DNA of 64,000 bases from Erythroxylum novogranatense (lineage: Eukaryota > Streptophyta > Magnoliopsida > Malpighiales > Erythroxylaceae). The first letter of the stretch is position 1, and every line of letters begins with the position of its first letter. Both the position numbers and the translations under genes were made by a program. A model generated the notes under the pieces. The model was given only the letters and a program-made list of their open reading frames with translations, did not search any database and was not told where the DNA came from. Where the stretch lies: positions 25,964,350-26,028,349 of the forward strand of contig CM057234.1 of the NCBI GenBank assembly GCA_029891385.1, given 5' to 3'. Shown here piece by piece: positions 25,262 to 37,760 of the stretch.

Positions 25262-25672
25262 AAATTGCAACATATTTTTCAGACCGAGAGTAGACTCCTA
25301 GCTCAGAGGGACATTTTGAGCCGTGTAGATCATTTTGGCGGGAGAAGTCATGGCTCATAGGTTGGTCATTGAGACTTTTAGGATGACCTACATAGATCTG
25401 CGCAGATTTCTCCTCTTCATGTAGCATATTGTACTAGGGTTTTGGAGTGTTGTACGACAAAGGAAAAACCCAGCAGATGTGTAATCTTTTGGTTTCTATG
25501 AAATGAAATGAGGAAAAAATAAAATTTGATTTCAAAAGTTTGCGATTTTTATATTAATGTTTTGTTGTGATGCCAGTGGAGTGTTTGTAGTGATTATTCA
25601 GTAGCTCACTCTTATCGGAGGATATGTACCGGAATGACTGTAGGCCCGATGTACCCTACAGAAGGTGGTGCA

Positions 25673-25869
25673 CATCAAACTAGAAGGAGATACTAACCAA
25701 TATATGAGGGAGTAGCAACTCTTTTAAGGAATGCAACTAAGGAGATCTTAGGAGTTTATAAAAAGCATAGGGGTAGAAGAAGGAGTCTTAATTGTCGGAA
25801 CTGACCTGAGATCGGACCCAACTGTTGGATCCAAGACTCAACTACATGGAACTTACACTTATCACATTT
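25673..25869 (-). mobile_element. Leader remnant of a minus-strand LTR retrotransposon
   Basis: About 200 bases between the solo LTR and a minus-strand primer site. By position this is the start of the internal domain belonging to the LTR at 25886, cut off by whatever removed the rest. No coding sequence is recognisable. Confidence 0.4.
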
Positions 25870-25881
25870 GCTTTGATACCA
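25870..25881 (-). other. Primer-binding site, Met-tRNA type, minus strand
   Basis: On the minus strand it reads TGGTATCAAAGC, one base from TGGTATCAGAGC at 51322. It lies four bases from the LTR end at 25886, which fixes the orientation of that LTR. Confidence 0.7.
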
Positions 25882-25885
25882 CAGA

Positions 25886-26443
25886 TGTCGACCATACCCG
25901 AGCCCAACTTTCGTAGTCCCAAACCTTATGCTTATAACCTCAGAATTCTTAATCTGTAACTCCACCTTCGAGGCAAGTGCACACTACTTAAACATCACAA
26001 ATTCATATTGACTTGTTCATATCAAATATAGCTTGAAGCCTCACGCTCAGATAGAGGCAAGAATCACCTTGATCGGAGTTATATAACTTAAGATACACTC
26101 CATAAATCTAAAGGAGTTCATATCCGAAACCTGCTCTCTTAACTGACCTCTCACTTGCTTTAATGCAAACTTCCTCAATTTCACTCTAATTTATACTAAT
26201 TTTTGTAGTAAGAATGGTACATGTCTTATAAATCCAATGATTCAAACCTCACCTCAATTGAAGGCCGGATGAGGGAATTATACCCAAAAGAGCAGACCAA
26301 GCTCACTTCTAAAACCCAAATGAAACTCTTTTGGCGCAATTCTCATAACTTTTAATCTAGAGGTCGGATTATGTTCGTTCTTTCATCATTTGAAATTAGA
26401 CATCTAGATCTACAACTCTCATGCAGACTACAAAACGAGATTC
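25886..26443 (-). mobile_element. Minus-strand 5' LTR, 3' part, interrupted by LARD
   Basis: Sense-strand end GGTCGACA at 25886 next to the primer site. The LTR runs right to 26443, where the LARD-like element is inserted, and resumes at 38306-40927, giving about 3.2 kb in total. GATTC is present on both sides of the insertion. Confidence 0.65.
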
Positions 26444-27271
26444 TGTAACATCCCACCCCCGACTGGAAGGGTAAAATAGTAAATTGGCATAGGATGAGAT
26501 TGATAGGGATTTATTCATATTGTTCATGCATAATAGGATTGATACACAGTAGCAATTATGCACAGGAAATTACTGTACATGCATACATGACATTCCCGGT
26601 TTACGTGCCTAAGACAATTCTACTGTGATTAACGTGGTTAGGGGATTTGGAAAATTATTTTGAATGTGCCATAAATTGTTTTCTATTTTCAGGGATTTAT
26701 GGGAATTTTTCTGGAATTTTTCGGGTTAGTTGCCCGGACCGAAAAATTTCCAATGGGCTGACTGAGTGGATTTTTCTATACTAAAAAGGACTGCCAAATG
26801 GCATGAGATTAGTGGATAAATGATGTTAGGGAATTTTCTAAAGCCATGATTAGAGATTAATTGGGATTAATACTTAATTAACTAGGATTACTTGATTTTT
26901 GTCTTTTCTTATTTCAAAATGCCAAGTGTCCCTTATCATTTATTAACTTTGTCCCCTTATATTCATCATTTACGATACTCCTCATGCTTGAAGTCAACAA
27001 ATTGCTTTTGAAAAGCTCATTTATGCTTGCTTGCTTATCATTTACTAAGACTTCCTTTTATCAACACAAAAGTGAAAGTTTGGTACTTCTCTCATCATTT
27101 GGAACATTCCTCCTTCTTCTCCATCGAAATTTCTTTCTTTTCCTAGCTCTCTTGCTCTTTTTTTCTTCCTCCTTAAGTGTTCAAGTGATGATGTAGTGCA
27201 TGTGTATGAGAAGTGGATAAGTAAAGTAATTGGAGAAGAGTTAGAGTATCATTTGGAAAAGCTTGAATTAG

Positions 27272-29210
27272 GTAAGTTGTTGTTAAGTTTTAATTATGAT
27301 TTGATTTATGAGTTAAATGACATGGTAGTTAGAAGCATCTAATGATAATTGTGGTATTATTATTAAGCTTATTGATGCTTTACCTTGATGAGCATTATAG
27401 TGTAAATTGATGGGTATAAATGTATGGTGTGTTAGGATAATGAATGGTTATGGTTGTAACTTGGTTTAGCTTTGAATTTGGTTGGTAGATGATGACTAAT
27501 CTTGCAAATAAAGTGAGAGTTTAATGCTGCCAATTTGTGAATATTAGCCCTAGTGAATGTATGAATGTTATAGATACTGATTTTATGCTTTATTGAAATG
27601 CATATGGTGTTAGAAGTTCAATTGGCATGATAGGAAGAGGAATTGTATAGTATAGCTGAAAATGTGAGTTTAACCTACTGCACTGTTTTGAGTATAACTC
27701 ATTGTATAGGAATGCAAATGAGTTGAGGTTTGTGGCCACTTAAACTTTGGGATGTTGGCTACATTTTTGTGTGAAATAGGTGTTGTCTAATTTTAGCTTT
27801 AAGAGGTTGCAATATGGCTTGGAAAGTTACTGCTCTTAACTGGAATGAACAGTACCCGAAATCATACCCTAGAGTTTTGCTAATTTTATGAATTGATTGA
27901 TATGGAATTAGGGAAAATGGACTTCATGAGAGTTGAAGCCTACATTGTTATCTTTCCATTGCCACTGATCTTTTATTTTCGAGTTGTATATTAGGAGATA
28001 TGACCTGATAACTATTGGCTGGTTTTATGCTTTGTGATGAAACCTAGTTGGATTGGCACATTCAGTGCACATTCGGGTTTGGAGGAATTTTAGTAATTTT
28101 TGTGAATTGAGTTGGAGTTTGAAATGTACTGAAGAGTTCTGGATGACATATTGATCTTGAAAATGATATATGGCTTATAATTTTTGGAAGTCATATTTGG
28201 GAGTTAAGATTTTACAAAAACTGAATCTGCTTTAGGAAGTTAGGTGCTGATCATGGCAGTAACTTCCATAACAGATTTGAAAATGTTAGAAATCGAATTG
28301 GAGTTCGGGTTCTTCATGAAACTTGGAGTTTGAGATCTTATCTTTTCAGGGATATAAGGTAGTGATTTTTTTGACTTGTTTACAGGGAGTTATGCTTGAT
28401 AGAAGTTTACTGCTCAGATTGAGTGATTTCAGGGACAGCATCATTGATTGAATTATTTGACCTAGTTAGCAATGGAATTGGACTTTGAGTTGTTCATGAA
28501 AGGTATAGATAACATTGTGATCTTGATGAGCATATTTATTGTGCTATTTTTGACTGAACAGAATGAGAGTTACTAAATTTACCATGTACTGTTCTGTTTT
28601 AAGAGGTATGGACTAGGCAGCATCTTTGATTGAGTTTTGACACCCTTAGGGTGGAATTGATTTTATGGTATTCTTGAAACTTGTAGAGGTTTTATGATCT
28701 TTCCAATGAGATATGGTTTATGATTTTTAGAGTTGTGTGCAAAGAGTTATGGGTGTTGGAAGTATGGTTGGAAATCAGAAAATAAAGGGGGAAATAAGGG
28801 TTATATATATATATAGGTATAAATTGGTTAATGTGAATTTTGTTTTCTTTCGTGAATAACTTTTCCGTCCGACGTCCGATTGACCTGATTCTTGAGGCAT
28901 CGGATTCATTGAATATTGAATTTCACTCTGCAAGAAATTGGGAATTTTTTAAACGGAAAATTGACGTGAGTCCGGGTAATTGTTCAGTGCTCACTTGTTT
29001 TATTTATTGTTGAACCGATCGAGGTCCGAATTGAGTCGTCGCTGCCTATAGCTTTCTAATTTTTAGATGGAATTTCTAATGGGAAAATTTTGGATTAGGG
29101 TCGGGAATGCCATGAACATGCATTGTACACGTTTTAAATTGTTCCTCGTGCATTGTTTGATATTTCTAACTATACAGATTGGTAATGGGTACTTATTTTA
29201 ATTGTTCTAG
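27272..29210 (+). other. Putative leader intron 1 (LARD 5' LTR)
   Basis: Bounded by TTAG/GTAAGT and TTAATTGTTCTAG/AGGC. Equivalent boundaries occur at 35025-36953 and, in other families, at 22696-24556 and 56457 (or 56620)-57932. Inferred from splice-site consensus and conservation only. Confidence 0.45.
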
Positions 29211-29272
29211 AGGCATAGTTGAACGTAATCTCACGGACGTTGCGAGACTTCCGGCATTAGCCGGAAGTACAG
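29211..29272 (+). other. Putative leader micro-exon (LARD 5' LTR)
   Basis: Contains a perfect 9-bp hairpin, ACTTCCGGC-ATTA-GCCGGAAGT, next to the donor. The donor reads CAGTGAGT here, one G short of the CAGGTGAGT seen in related copies, probably a consensus error. Confidence 0.5.
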
Positions 29273-30082
29273 TGAGTAACCTAGTTGGTTTCTCAATTTA
29301 TGTGTTTATTAATTATATGCATCGATGCCACGAGGAGTTAAGGATGGATATTTGTGTTATTGTTTTTGATTGATTTCAGATCATGGGTGTGATATTGAAG
29401 TGCCAATGTGAGCAAATGTATGAATGAATTAAATTGGAAATGGTTAATGAATTGAATTGTGAATGCATAAGTGAAAATAAATTGAATTGCATATGAGTGA
29501 AATGCCGGACTAAAAGTCCAAGACATAATGGAAAATGACTGATAGTGAAAATGACTGAGAATTGAAAATGAGACATGTGCATTCATGCATAGTAAATGAT
29601 CAGATAATTGGCAGTTGTGACCGGAGCAGCCAACGAAATGCCGTGGTATCGCTTGCCCCCTGAGGTGGTGCATACCCTGAGGGCTCTCCCACGTAGTGCT
29701 CTCGGATACCACAGCTCATCAGACGTGGCTTCAAGCCCAACGAAACATCAGATCGAACCGAGCCTCGAGCTCGAGGGGAGTTAGTGCATACCCGAGGCTC
29801 TCCTACTCCCTAGATTATCGATCACCGATAAGGCGCCGGTCACAACAACGAAATAAAATAGAAAAGTGTCACACGCGCATTGCATACGATATGATCGATG
29901 AAAAAAATGTAAATTGACCATATGACCGGAAAAATGTGAGTAAGGAAATTGCATGTGATATCTTGTAAATGCTACTTGTGTGCTATGTGTATATGATTTG
30001 TGAATGCATGAGTTGGGTGAACCATCGATGATGGTTTCTCATTGAGTTCGCAAACTCACCCAACATTGCATCTATTTTTCAG
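29273..30082 (+). other. Putative leader intron 2 (LARD 5' LTR)
   Basis: From the GTGAGTAACC-type donor to GCATCTATTTTTCAG. It contains the GGACT/AGTCC hairpin (about 29506-29520) and the three-way-junction block (30013-30063) close to the acceptor. Confidence 0.45.
30013..30063 (+). other. Candidate RNA three-way junction (LARD 5' LTR)
   Basis: Same stems as at 4335: outer TTGGGT/ACCCAA, hairpins AACCATC/GATGGTT and GAGTT/AACTC. All are intact. Confidence 0.6.
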
Positions 30083-30567
30083 GAAATTGAAGAATACCCC
30101 GCTAGACAAACGGGAGTATGGCTACCGATAGCAAGTCAGAATATCGGGTCGAGATCAGTGTCGTTCACATCTGCATTAGCGTAGTGATTGATTCAGTAGG
30201 CCCCATTGTTTAAGTGTGTCTGTAAATGTTCAAAAATGGCATTGGTCACAGCTGGGACATGCATTTCTATATGTATATGAATGATTGAGCACTATTGAGT
30301 ACTAGTTAATGACTGAGTTTGTGTCTTCATCGATAAATATGAATGAGTGCCCTTTTTACTGATGTTATTTTACTGAAAATGATTTCGAAATGTTGTAGGC
30401 ACAATTTATTTACCGTTTTCCACGCACGCAATCGCTGAAAGAAAAAAAAATGTTTAACGAATTTTAAAAAAGTAGTGATTGTTCTAGTACGCCACCCTCG
30501 CGTCACGGCTCGATTTTTTATCAGATATCGGGTTCGGGTCTCGCTGGAGTGTGGGTGCTACATTTAA

Positions 30568-30579
30568 TGGTATCGAGCC
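30568..30579 (+). other. Primer-binding site of LARD-like element
   Basis: TGGTATCGAGCC five bases after the LTR end. It is one base short of TGGTATCAGAGCC, the initiator-Met-type site at 51322, so reverse transcription would be primed by the same tRNA. Confidence 0.75.
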
Positions 30580-33500
30580 CAGTGAGTACGTAATGTATCT
30601 GGGCACACCAAACATAGGTGCATGCATTTGAGTCGTGTCATTGCATCGTGGCAACCGATCCCTAGTTTGAGTCGCGGTAGAAATCCAACGATGTGCGACG
30701 TGTCAAGTGATTATGTGAGAGAAAAGTGAGACCAGATAGAGGGTGAACCCCCAGAAGTGTATAAGCAATTAGGAAAGGAAAAGGAAGAATGGATAAGGAG
30801 ATTGATATTGCATCGTGGTTAGAATGACCGTGTTGGCCTAGATCGATTAAGAATTCCCAATTAAACCGACAATATTATGGTGACAGAAAATGAATATGTC
30901 TAGAACTTGGAAAGGTCCACTAGAAATATGGGAAGCATACCGGTTATAGTAGACCTAAGTGAGATTAAAAGTTTGGGATGGTTAGATAATTACAGCCTCA
31001 TCGTATATGTCATGTAACCTTGAATCGAGTAAAGCGTAGATGATCCGATCAAAGTGATATGGATTCACTACATATGTGTTCAATATCGTGAGATATCATA
31101 GGTAGATGAGAATAGTGAGATTGTGATAGATCAATATTGTATCGCATCGGTCTATCTAGTAACCGAAAGAACCGAAAGAGCAAGGTGCCTAGTGCCTAGT
31201 AGAGTAAGAAAAGTAGAAATGGTAAGATAAAAGTGTATGATAAACTGAAATGAACTCGTGAAACGGTTATGATCTGAACGATAAGCTTGAAACTGAAATG
31301 GGTATGTGAATATTGTGTTAAGTTTTTAGAAATCAGATAATAAGATCGTAAGGAAAAAGACAGACTGACAATTTCTACTGATTGTATATCGGGAAATTCT
31401 GGATTGGTTGAATATGTAGATTTAGACACAGAAATGATAAATGGATGGGTAACTAGATAAATGGATGGAGATACAGTGGAGTTGTATCAACGATTTTGTG
31501 TGTGTTTGGGGACACATCCCCGAATGTATTAATCTGTGAATACCCTATTATGATTGTTTGAGGAAGATAAAGAGATATGTAGCAATAAGGAGATGACATT
31601 GTATAAGCCAAATGGATATGACCTTAAAAGATCAAGCTGATACATGAATGATATGGGAATGAAACTAAAAAAAAAAGAGAGAGAGAAGAAGAAGAAACAA
31701 TGATAGTGATATATGATATGAAAAGAGTTGTCGATTTAAGTTGATTTACCGTTGGGAGTATTTATTGAACAAAGACAATTGATCATGATTAATGAAACGA
31801 TGTGAAAGATACATGGAAATCATAGAGGAGATAATCGGTGAATGATTAGAGTGGCTATAAGTGTAAAGTCCATAATGGGTTAAAGTATGACATGAGAGGA
31901 CTGAGTGTACCTGCATGAGAGGAAATGAAAAATGATCATGGCATCAATCCTTTATTCGAGGATTAGCATAAAGTAAAGGAATTTTGTGGAAGTCTGAATT
32001 GTATAGGTTACTAATTGGGTTCCAGATAAGATAAAGTGATTTCGGTAATGTGTATAGTAAAGGATAAGGGTTAAAGAAAGTGTATCGCATCTCACCGAAC
32101 TTTAGTACAAGGAATGTTCCCATAAAATTGTTCTGATTAAGATAGTACGTATAGTTGTGAATGATTGAAAATCAATAGGGACACTAATTGGCTGATGAGA
32201 CTTTCGTGAACAGTATAATGACGGTAGCAAGAAAAGAAGTATAGACGAAATCAAAAGTGAAATTGAGTTATATCTCAAGAGGAGATTTAGACATAACAAG
32301 TGAAATATCCTACTGAGGTTATATGGAAATGTAGAGTATCCAACGACATGAGTGGAATTATAAGTTGAAGTGATCCTATTGCAATGTGAAATGAATAGAG
32401 CTCCTTATGTGATGCAAAATTGTTGGGGAAATCTAAATTTGAAATTAAGAATAAAAGAGTTCGAATCGCAAGTGAAATACAAAATGAAATGGAAATTTTG
32501 GAGGTCCAAGTACGGCTGATTAGGTATTGACATATGTCAATGTTAATGACAGAAAGCTATTGAAAGAGAAAATAAATAGAGACAAGAAGTTCTAAAGGAA
32601 AACTGACAATGATGTGATGTAGTGTTATCATCATAAAGGGATTGTAAATACACTAATTGTGGACTGAATGAAATGAATGATGTTTGGTAATGTATGGAAA
32701 AGTTCAAGAGGGAAAGATGCGAAGTAAGCAAATGGTAGTGACTATGATTATCGATGGAATGCATTTAGAATTGTTGAACAGTGAAAAGGAAAAAGAATTA
32801 TATGAATAATGGAAGAACCTGACACTGGTAAGAAGCATATCCTCAAGAGTGGGCAAGTGTGATGAACAGAGACAATAGGTGAAATCGGTATAAGATAAAT
32901 GGAATGGACTTTGATAAATGGTATTGAGACTTTAGATTCCTATAAGGATATATCAGGTTAATTCGAGGAAAAGACGGGCATACATGACTATTATACTGAC
33001 AATTCTGAAATGAACAGACAATTCTACCTACTAAATCCAAATAGTGAACTGATAATGTTGCAATGAACAGATTACAGATATTGGAATTTCCAATGAATGT
33101 CAGGTAGATTATGGGTAATTGTGAAGTGTTTCGCAAAATTGAGATATTGGATAAATGTAAGAAAGGTTATGAGGCAGGAGTTAAAGTGGTGAGTCCTATA
33201 AGGAGTCCGAATAAGAAAGTGAAATAAAAAATAAATAAATAATAAAAATAAAAATAAAAAATATATTGAATGATTCAAAGAGAAAGTATGGGTACCGATA
33301 AAAGGTGCTAGAACAAGAAAGTGAGCAATGAAGCTAGACATTCTAGTAATCATATGCTAAAAGGAAATTGAATAATTGTGGGTATAGAATGAAGTGATTA
33401 TTGATTCAAGGGCTTATAGGAAAAAAATGCTTGATTATGATCGTTACGAGTTTCGATTTTTTTGTAGGGATATATCGCTACATTGTACAAAGGCCTAACT

Positions 33501-34195
33501 AAGTCAAAGACCACAATGAATTTGAGACCGTGTTGAGTGAAACAAAGGAAAGTGACATAAGAAAACAGATGGGTTAACTAAAGTGGATCAGATCTGATAA
33601 GTGAAATAGAATTAAATGTATATCTAAATAGAGTGCGTGAACACTATAGAACAGTAAAGTGTCGAAAGAGGGTTGAATTTGAACAGTGAGTCAATGGATT
33701 ATAAAGAACGACTGCATTAGGTAAATTATCACTGGTTATAGTGAAATAGAGCTAAATGTCATTGTATTGGTACCAAAGGAATGTGAATCGTCCCTGACGA
33801 GATAAAGGAGGTTATGGTAGGTATCATAGTGACAAAGGGTACGCAGAATTGACATATCAAGGAAGGTATTAGAATAAGTCTGTATATTGAGAAAAAGGTA
33901 TTAAATGATAACATGTTCAGAAATAGTGATTTAAGTTATAGCATCGGAACTACTATGAAAATGGCAAGTGAGATAGTGAAGACAGTGAGATCGCCAACTG
34001 ACAGCATTGTTGAATCCGTCTATTGTGATGAGGAATAGAGTTAGTCAAATAAATGACTGAACAACTGACTGATTGTGTCACTGTGACCTTTTAGGAAATG
34101 AATCATTGACTGGGAAAGTGTATGGAACATGTAGGGACATTTGAGAACCGCTATAAGTGATCGTTGATCGAGAATTTCGAGGACGAAATTTTTAT

Positions 34196-34206
34196 AAGGA
34201 GGGGAG
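34196..34206 (+). other. Polypurine tract of LARD-like element
   Basis: AAGGAGGGGAG just before the LTR start at 34208. It is preceded by ATTTCGAGGACGAAATTTTT, which also precedes the Tekay-like polypurine tract at 55868. Confidence 0.8.
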
Positions 34207-36953
34207 TTGTAACATCCCACCCCATTTGGAAGGGTAAAATAGTAAATTGGCATAGGATGAGATTGATAGGATTTATTCATATTGTTCATGATAATAGATT
34301 GATACACAGAGCAATTATGCATGTGAAATTACCGTATGCATACATGACATTCCGGCTTACGTGCCTAAGACAATTCTACTGTGATTAACGTGGTTAGGGA
34401 TTTGGAAAATTATTTTGAATGTGCCATAAATTGTTTTCTATTTTCAGGATTTATGGAATTTTTCGAATTTTTGGGTTAGTTGTCTTGACCGAAAAAATTT
34501 CAATGGGTTGACCGAGTGGATTTTTCTATACTAAAAAGGACTGCCAAATGGCATGAGATTAGTGGATAAATGATGTTAGGGAATTTTCTAAAGCCATGAT
34601 TAGAGATTAATTGGGATTAATACTTAATTAACTAGGATTACTTGATTTTTGTCTTTTCTTATTTCAAAATGCCAAGTGTCCCTTATCATTTATTAACTTT
34701 GTCCCCTTATATTCATCATTTACGATACTCCTCATGCTTGAAGTCAACAAATTGCTTTTGAAAAGCTCATTTATGCTTGCTTGCTTATCATTTACGGCAC
34801 TTCCCTTTTATCAACACAAAAGTGAAAGTTTGGTACTTCTCTCATCATTTGGAACATTCCTCCTTCTTCTCCATCGAAATTTCTTTCTTTTCCCTAGCTC
34901 TCTTGCTCTTTTTTTTTCTTCCTCCTTAAGTGTTCAAGTGATGATGTAGTGCATGTGTATGAGAAGTGGATAAGTAAAGTAATTGGAGAAGAGTTAGAGT
35001 ATCATTTGGAAAAGCTTGAATTAGGTAAGTTGTTGTTAAGTTTTAATTATGATTTGATTTATGAGTTAAATGACATGGTAGTTAGAAGCATCTAATGATA
35101 ATTGTGGTATTATTATTAAGCTTATTGATGCTTTACCTTGATGAGCATTATAGTGTAAATTGATGGGTATAAATGTATGGTGTGTTAGGATAATGAATGG
35201 TTATGGTTGTAACTTGGTTTAGCTTTGAATTTGGTTGGTAGATGATGACTAATCTTGCAAATAAAGTGAGAGTTTAATGCTGCCAATTTGTGAATATTAG
35301 CCCTAGTGAATGTATGAATGTTATAGATACTGATTTTTATGCTTTATTGAAATGCATATGGTGTTAGAAGTTCAATTGGCATGATAGGAAGAGGAATTGT
35401 ATAGTATAGCTGAAAATGTGAGTTTAACCTACTGCACTGTTTTGAGTATAACTCATTGTATAGGAATACAAATGAGTTGAGGTTTGTGGCCACTTAAACT
35501 TTGGGATGTTGGCTACATTTTTGTGTGAAATAGGTGTTGTCTAATTTTAGCTTTAAGAGGTTGCAATATGGCTTGGAAAGTTACTGCTCTTAACTGGAAT
35601 GAACAGTACCCGAAATCATACCCTAGAGTTTTGCTAATTTTTATGAATTGATTGATATGGAATTAGGGAAAATGGACTTCATGAGAGTTGAAGCCTACAT
35701 TGTTATCTTTCCATTGCCACTGATCTTTTATTTTCGAGTTGTATATTAGGAGATATGACCTGATAACTATTGGCTGGTTTTATGCTTTGTGATGAAACCT
35801 AGTTGGATTGGCACATTCAGTGCACATTCGGGTTTGGAGGAATTTTAGTAATTTTTGTGAATTGAGTTGGAGTTTGAAATGTACTGAAGAGTTCTGGATG
35901 ACATATTGATCTTGAAAATGATATATGGCTTATAATTTTTGGAAGTCATATTTGGGAGTTAAGATTTTACAAAACTGAATCTGCTTTAGGAAGTTAGGTG
36001 CTGATCATGGTAGTAACTTCCATAACAGATTTGAAAATGTTAGAAATCGAATTGGAGTTCGGGTTCTTCATGAAACTTGGAGTTTGAGATCTTATCTTTC
36101 AGGGATATAAGGTAGTGATTTTTTGACTTTTTACAGGAGTTATGCTTGATAGAAGTTTACTGCTCAGATTGAGTGATTTCAGGACAGCATCATTGATTGA
36201 ATTATTTGACCTAGTTAGCAATGGAATTGGACTTTGAGTTGTTCATGAAAGGTATAGATAACATTGTGATCTTGATGAGCATATTTATTGTGCTATTTTT
36301 GACTGAACAGAATGAGAGTTACTAAATTTACCATGTACTGTTCTGTTTTAAGAGGTATGGACTAGGCAGCATCTTTGATTGGGTTTTTGACACCCTTAGG
36401 GGTGGAATTGATTTTTATGGTATTCTTGAAACTTGTAGAGGTTTTTATGATCTTTCCAATGAGATATGGTTTATGATTTTTAGAGTTGTGTGCAAAGAGT
36501 TATGGGTGTTGGAAGTATGGTTAGAAATCAGAAAATAAAGGGAAATAAGGGTATATATATATATAGGTATAAATTGGTTAATGTGAATTTTGTTTTCTTT
36601 CGTGAATAACTTTTCCGTCCGACGTCCGATTGACCTGATTCTTGAGGCATCGGATTCATTGAATATTGAATTTCATTCTGCAAGAAATTGGGAATTTTTA
36701 AACGGAAAATTGACGGAGTCCGTAATTGTTCAAGGCTCACTGCTTTATTTATTGTTGAACCGATCGAGGTCCGAATTGAGTGTCGGTGCCTATAGCTTTC
36801 TAATTTTTAGATGGAATTTCTAATGGGAAAATTTTAGATTAGGGTCGGGAATGCCATGAACATGCATTGTACACGTTTTAAATTGTTCCTCGTGCATTGT
36901 TTGATATTTCTAACTATACAGTTGGTAATGGGTACTTATTTTAATTGTTCTAG

Positions 36954-37019
36954 AGGCATAGTTGGAACGTAATCTCACGGACGTTGCCGAGACTTCCCGG
37001 CATTAGCCCGGAAGTATAG
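36954..37019 (+). other. Putative 66-nt leader micro-exon (LARD 3' LTR)
   Basis: Bounded by TTGTTCTAG and GTGAGTAACC. Length 66 nt, against 65 at 24557 and 66 at 57933 in other families. CTTCCCGGC-ATTA-GCCCGGAAG offers a hairpin beside the donor. It contains no ATG. Confidence 0.55.
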
Positions 37020-37760
37020 GTGAGTAACCTAGTTGGTTTCTCAGCCTTATGTGTTTATTAATTATATGCACTGATGCCATGAGGAGTTAAGGATGGATAT
37101 TTGTGTTATTGTTTTTGATTGATTTCAGATCATGGGTGTGATATTGAAGTGCCAATGTGAGCAAATGTATGAATGAATTAAATTGGAAATGGTTAATGAA
37201 TTGAATTGTGAATGCATAAGTGAAAATAAATTGAATTGCATATGACTGAAATGCCGGACTAAAAGTCCGAAGACATAATGGAAAATGACTGATAGTGAAA
37301 ATGACTGAGAATTGAAAATGAGACATGTGCATTCATGCATAGTAAATGATCAGATAATTGGCAGTTGTGACCGGAGCAGCCAACGAAATGCCGTGGTATC
37401 GCTTGCCCCCTGAGGTGGTGCATACCCTGAGGGCTCTCCCACGTAGTGCTCGGATACCACAGCTCATCAGATCGTGGCTTCAAGCCCAACGAAACATCAG
37501 ATCGAACCGAGCCTCGAGCTCGAGGGGAGTTAGTGCATACCCTGAGGGCTCTCCTACTCCCTAGATTACCGATCACTGATAGGCGCTCGGTCACAACAAC
37601 GAAATAAAAATAGAAAAGTGTCACACGCGCATTGCATACGATATGATCGATTGAAAAAATGTAAATTGACCGCATATGACCGGAAAATGTGAGTAAGGAA
37701 ATTGCATGTGATATCGTAAATGCTACTGTGCTATGTGTATATGATTTGTGAATGCATGAG

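Larger units (their letters stand above)
21931..25672 (+). mobile_element. Solo LTR of a LARD/Tekay-related family
   Basis: Starts TGTAACATCCCATCACC and ends near GGTGGTGCA. The preceding GATCA and following CATCA suit a decayed target-site copy. It carries the same landmarks as the LARD LTR: TCCGATTGACCTGATT (about 24206), the putative leader donor ATAG/GTAAG at 22695/22696, micro-exon 24557-24621, donor GTGAGT at 24622, and acceptor CAG at 25280-25282. No internal domain or primer site follows. It is more diverged from the LARD LTR than the LARD LTRs are from each other, so it is a separate family. The exact right end is uncertain by a few bases. Confidence 0.7.
26444..30562 (+). repeat. 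LARD-like 5' LTR
   Basis: Starts TGTAACATCCCACCCCC and ends GGGTGCTACA. Landmarks in order: pyrimidine-rich segment near 27110-27175, donor TTAG/GTAAGT at 27271/27272, a long intron-like part with degenerate ~180-bp repeats, a TA microsatellite (about 28802), micro-exon 29211-29272, a three-way-junction block, acceptor CAG ending at 30082, then exon-like sequence to the LTR end. Confidence 0.92.
30563..34207 (+). mobile_element. LARD-like internal domain, non-coding
   Basis: Between the LTRs. No gag, protease, RT or integrase motif is seen in any frame. The plus strand is strongly purine-rich from about 31200 to 33350, so minus-strand frames look like artificial Leu/Phe/Ser-rich peptides. 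A/T simple repeats stand at 33226-33262 and an A-run followed by GA-rich sequence at 31668-31697. The 3' end (34174-34206) carries the conserved GAGGACGAAATTTTTAT block and polypurine tract. Confidence 0.85.
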
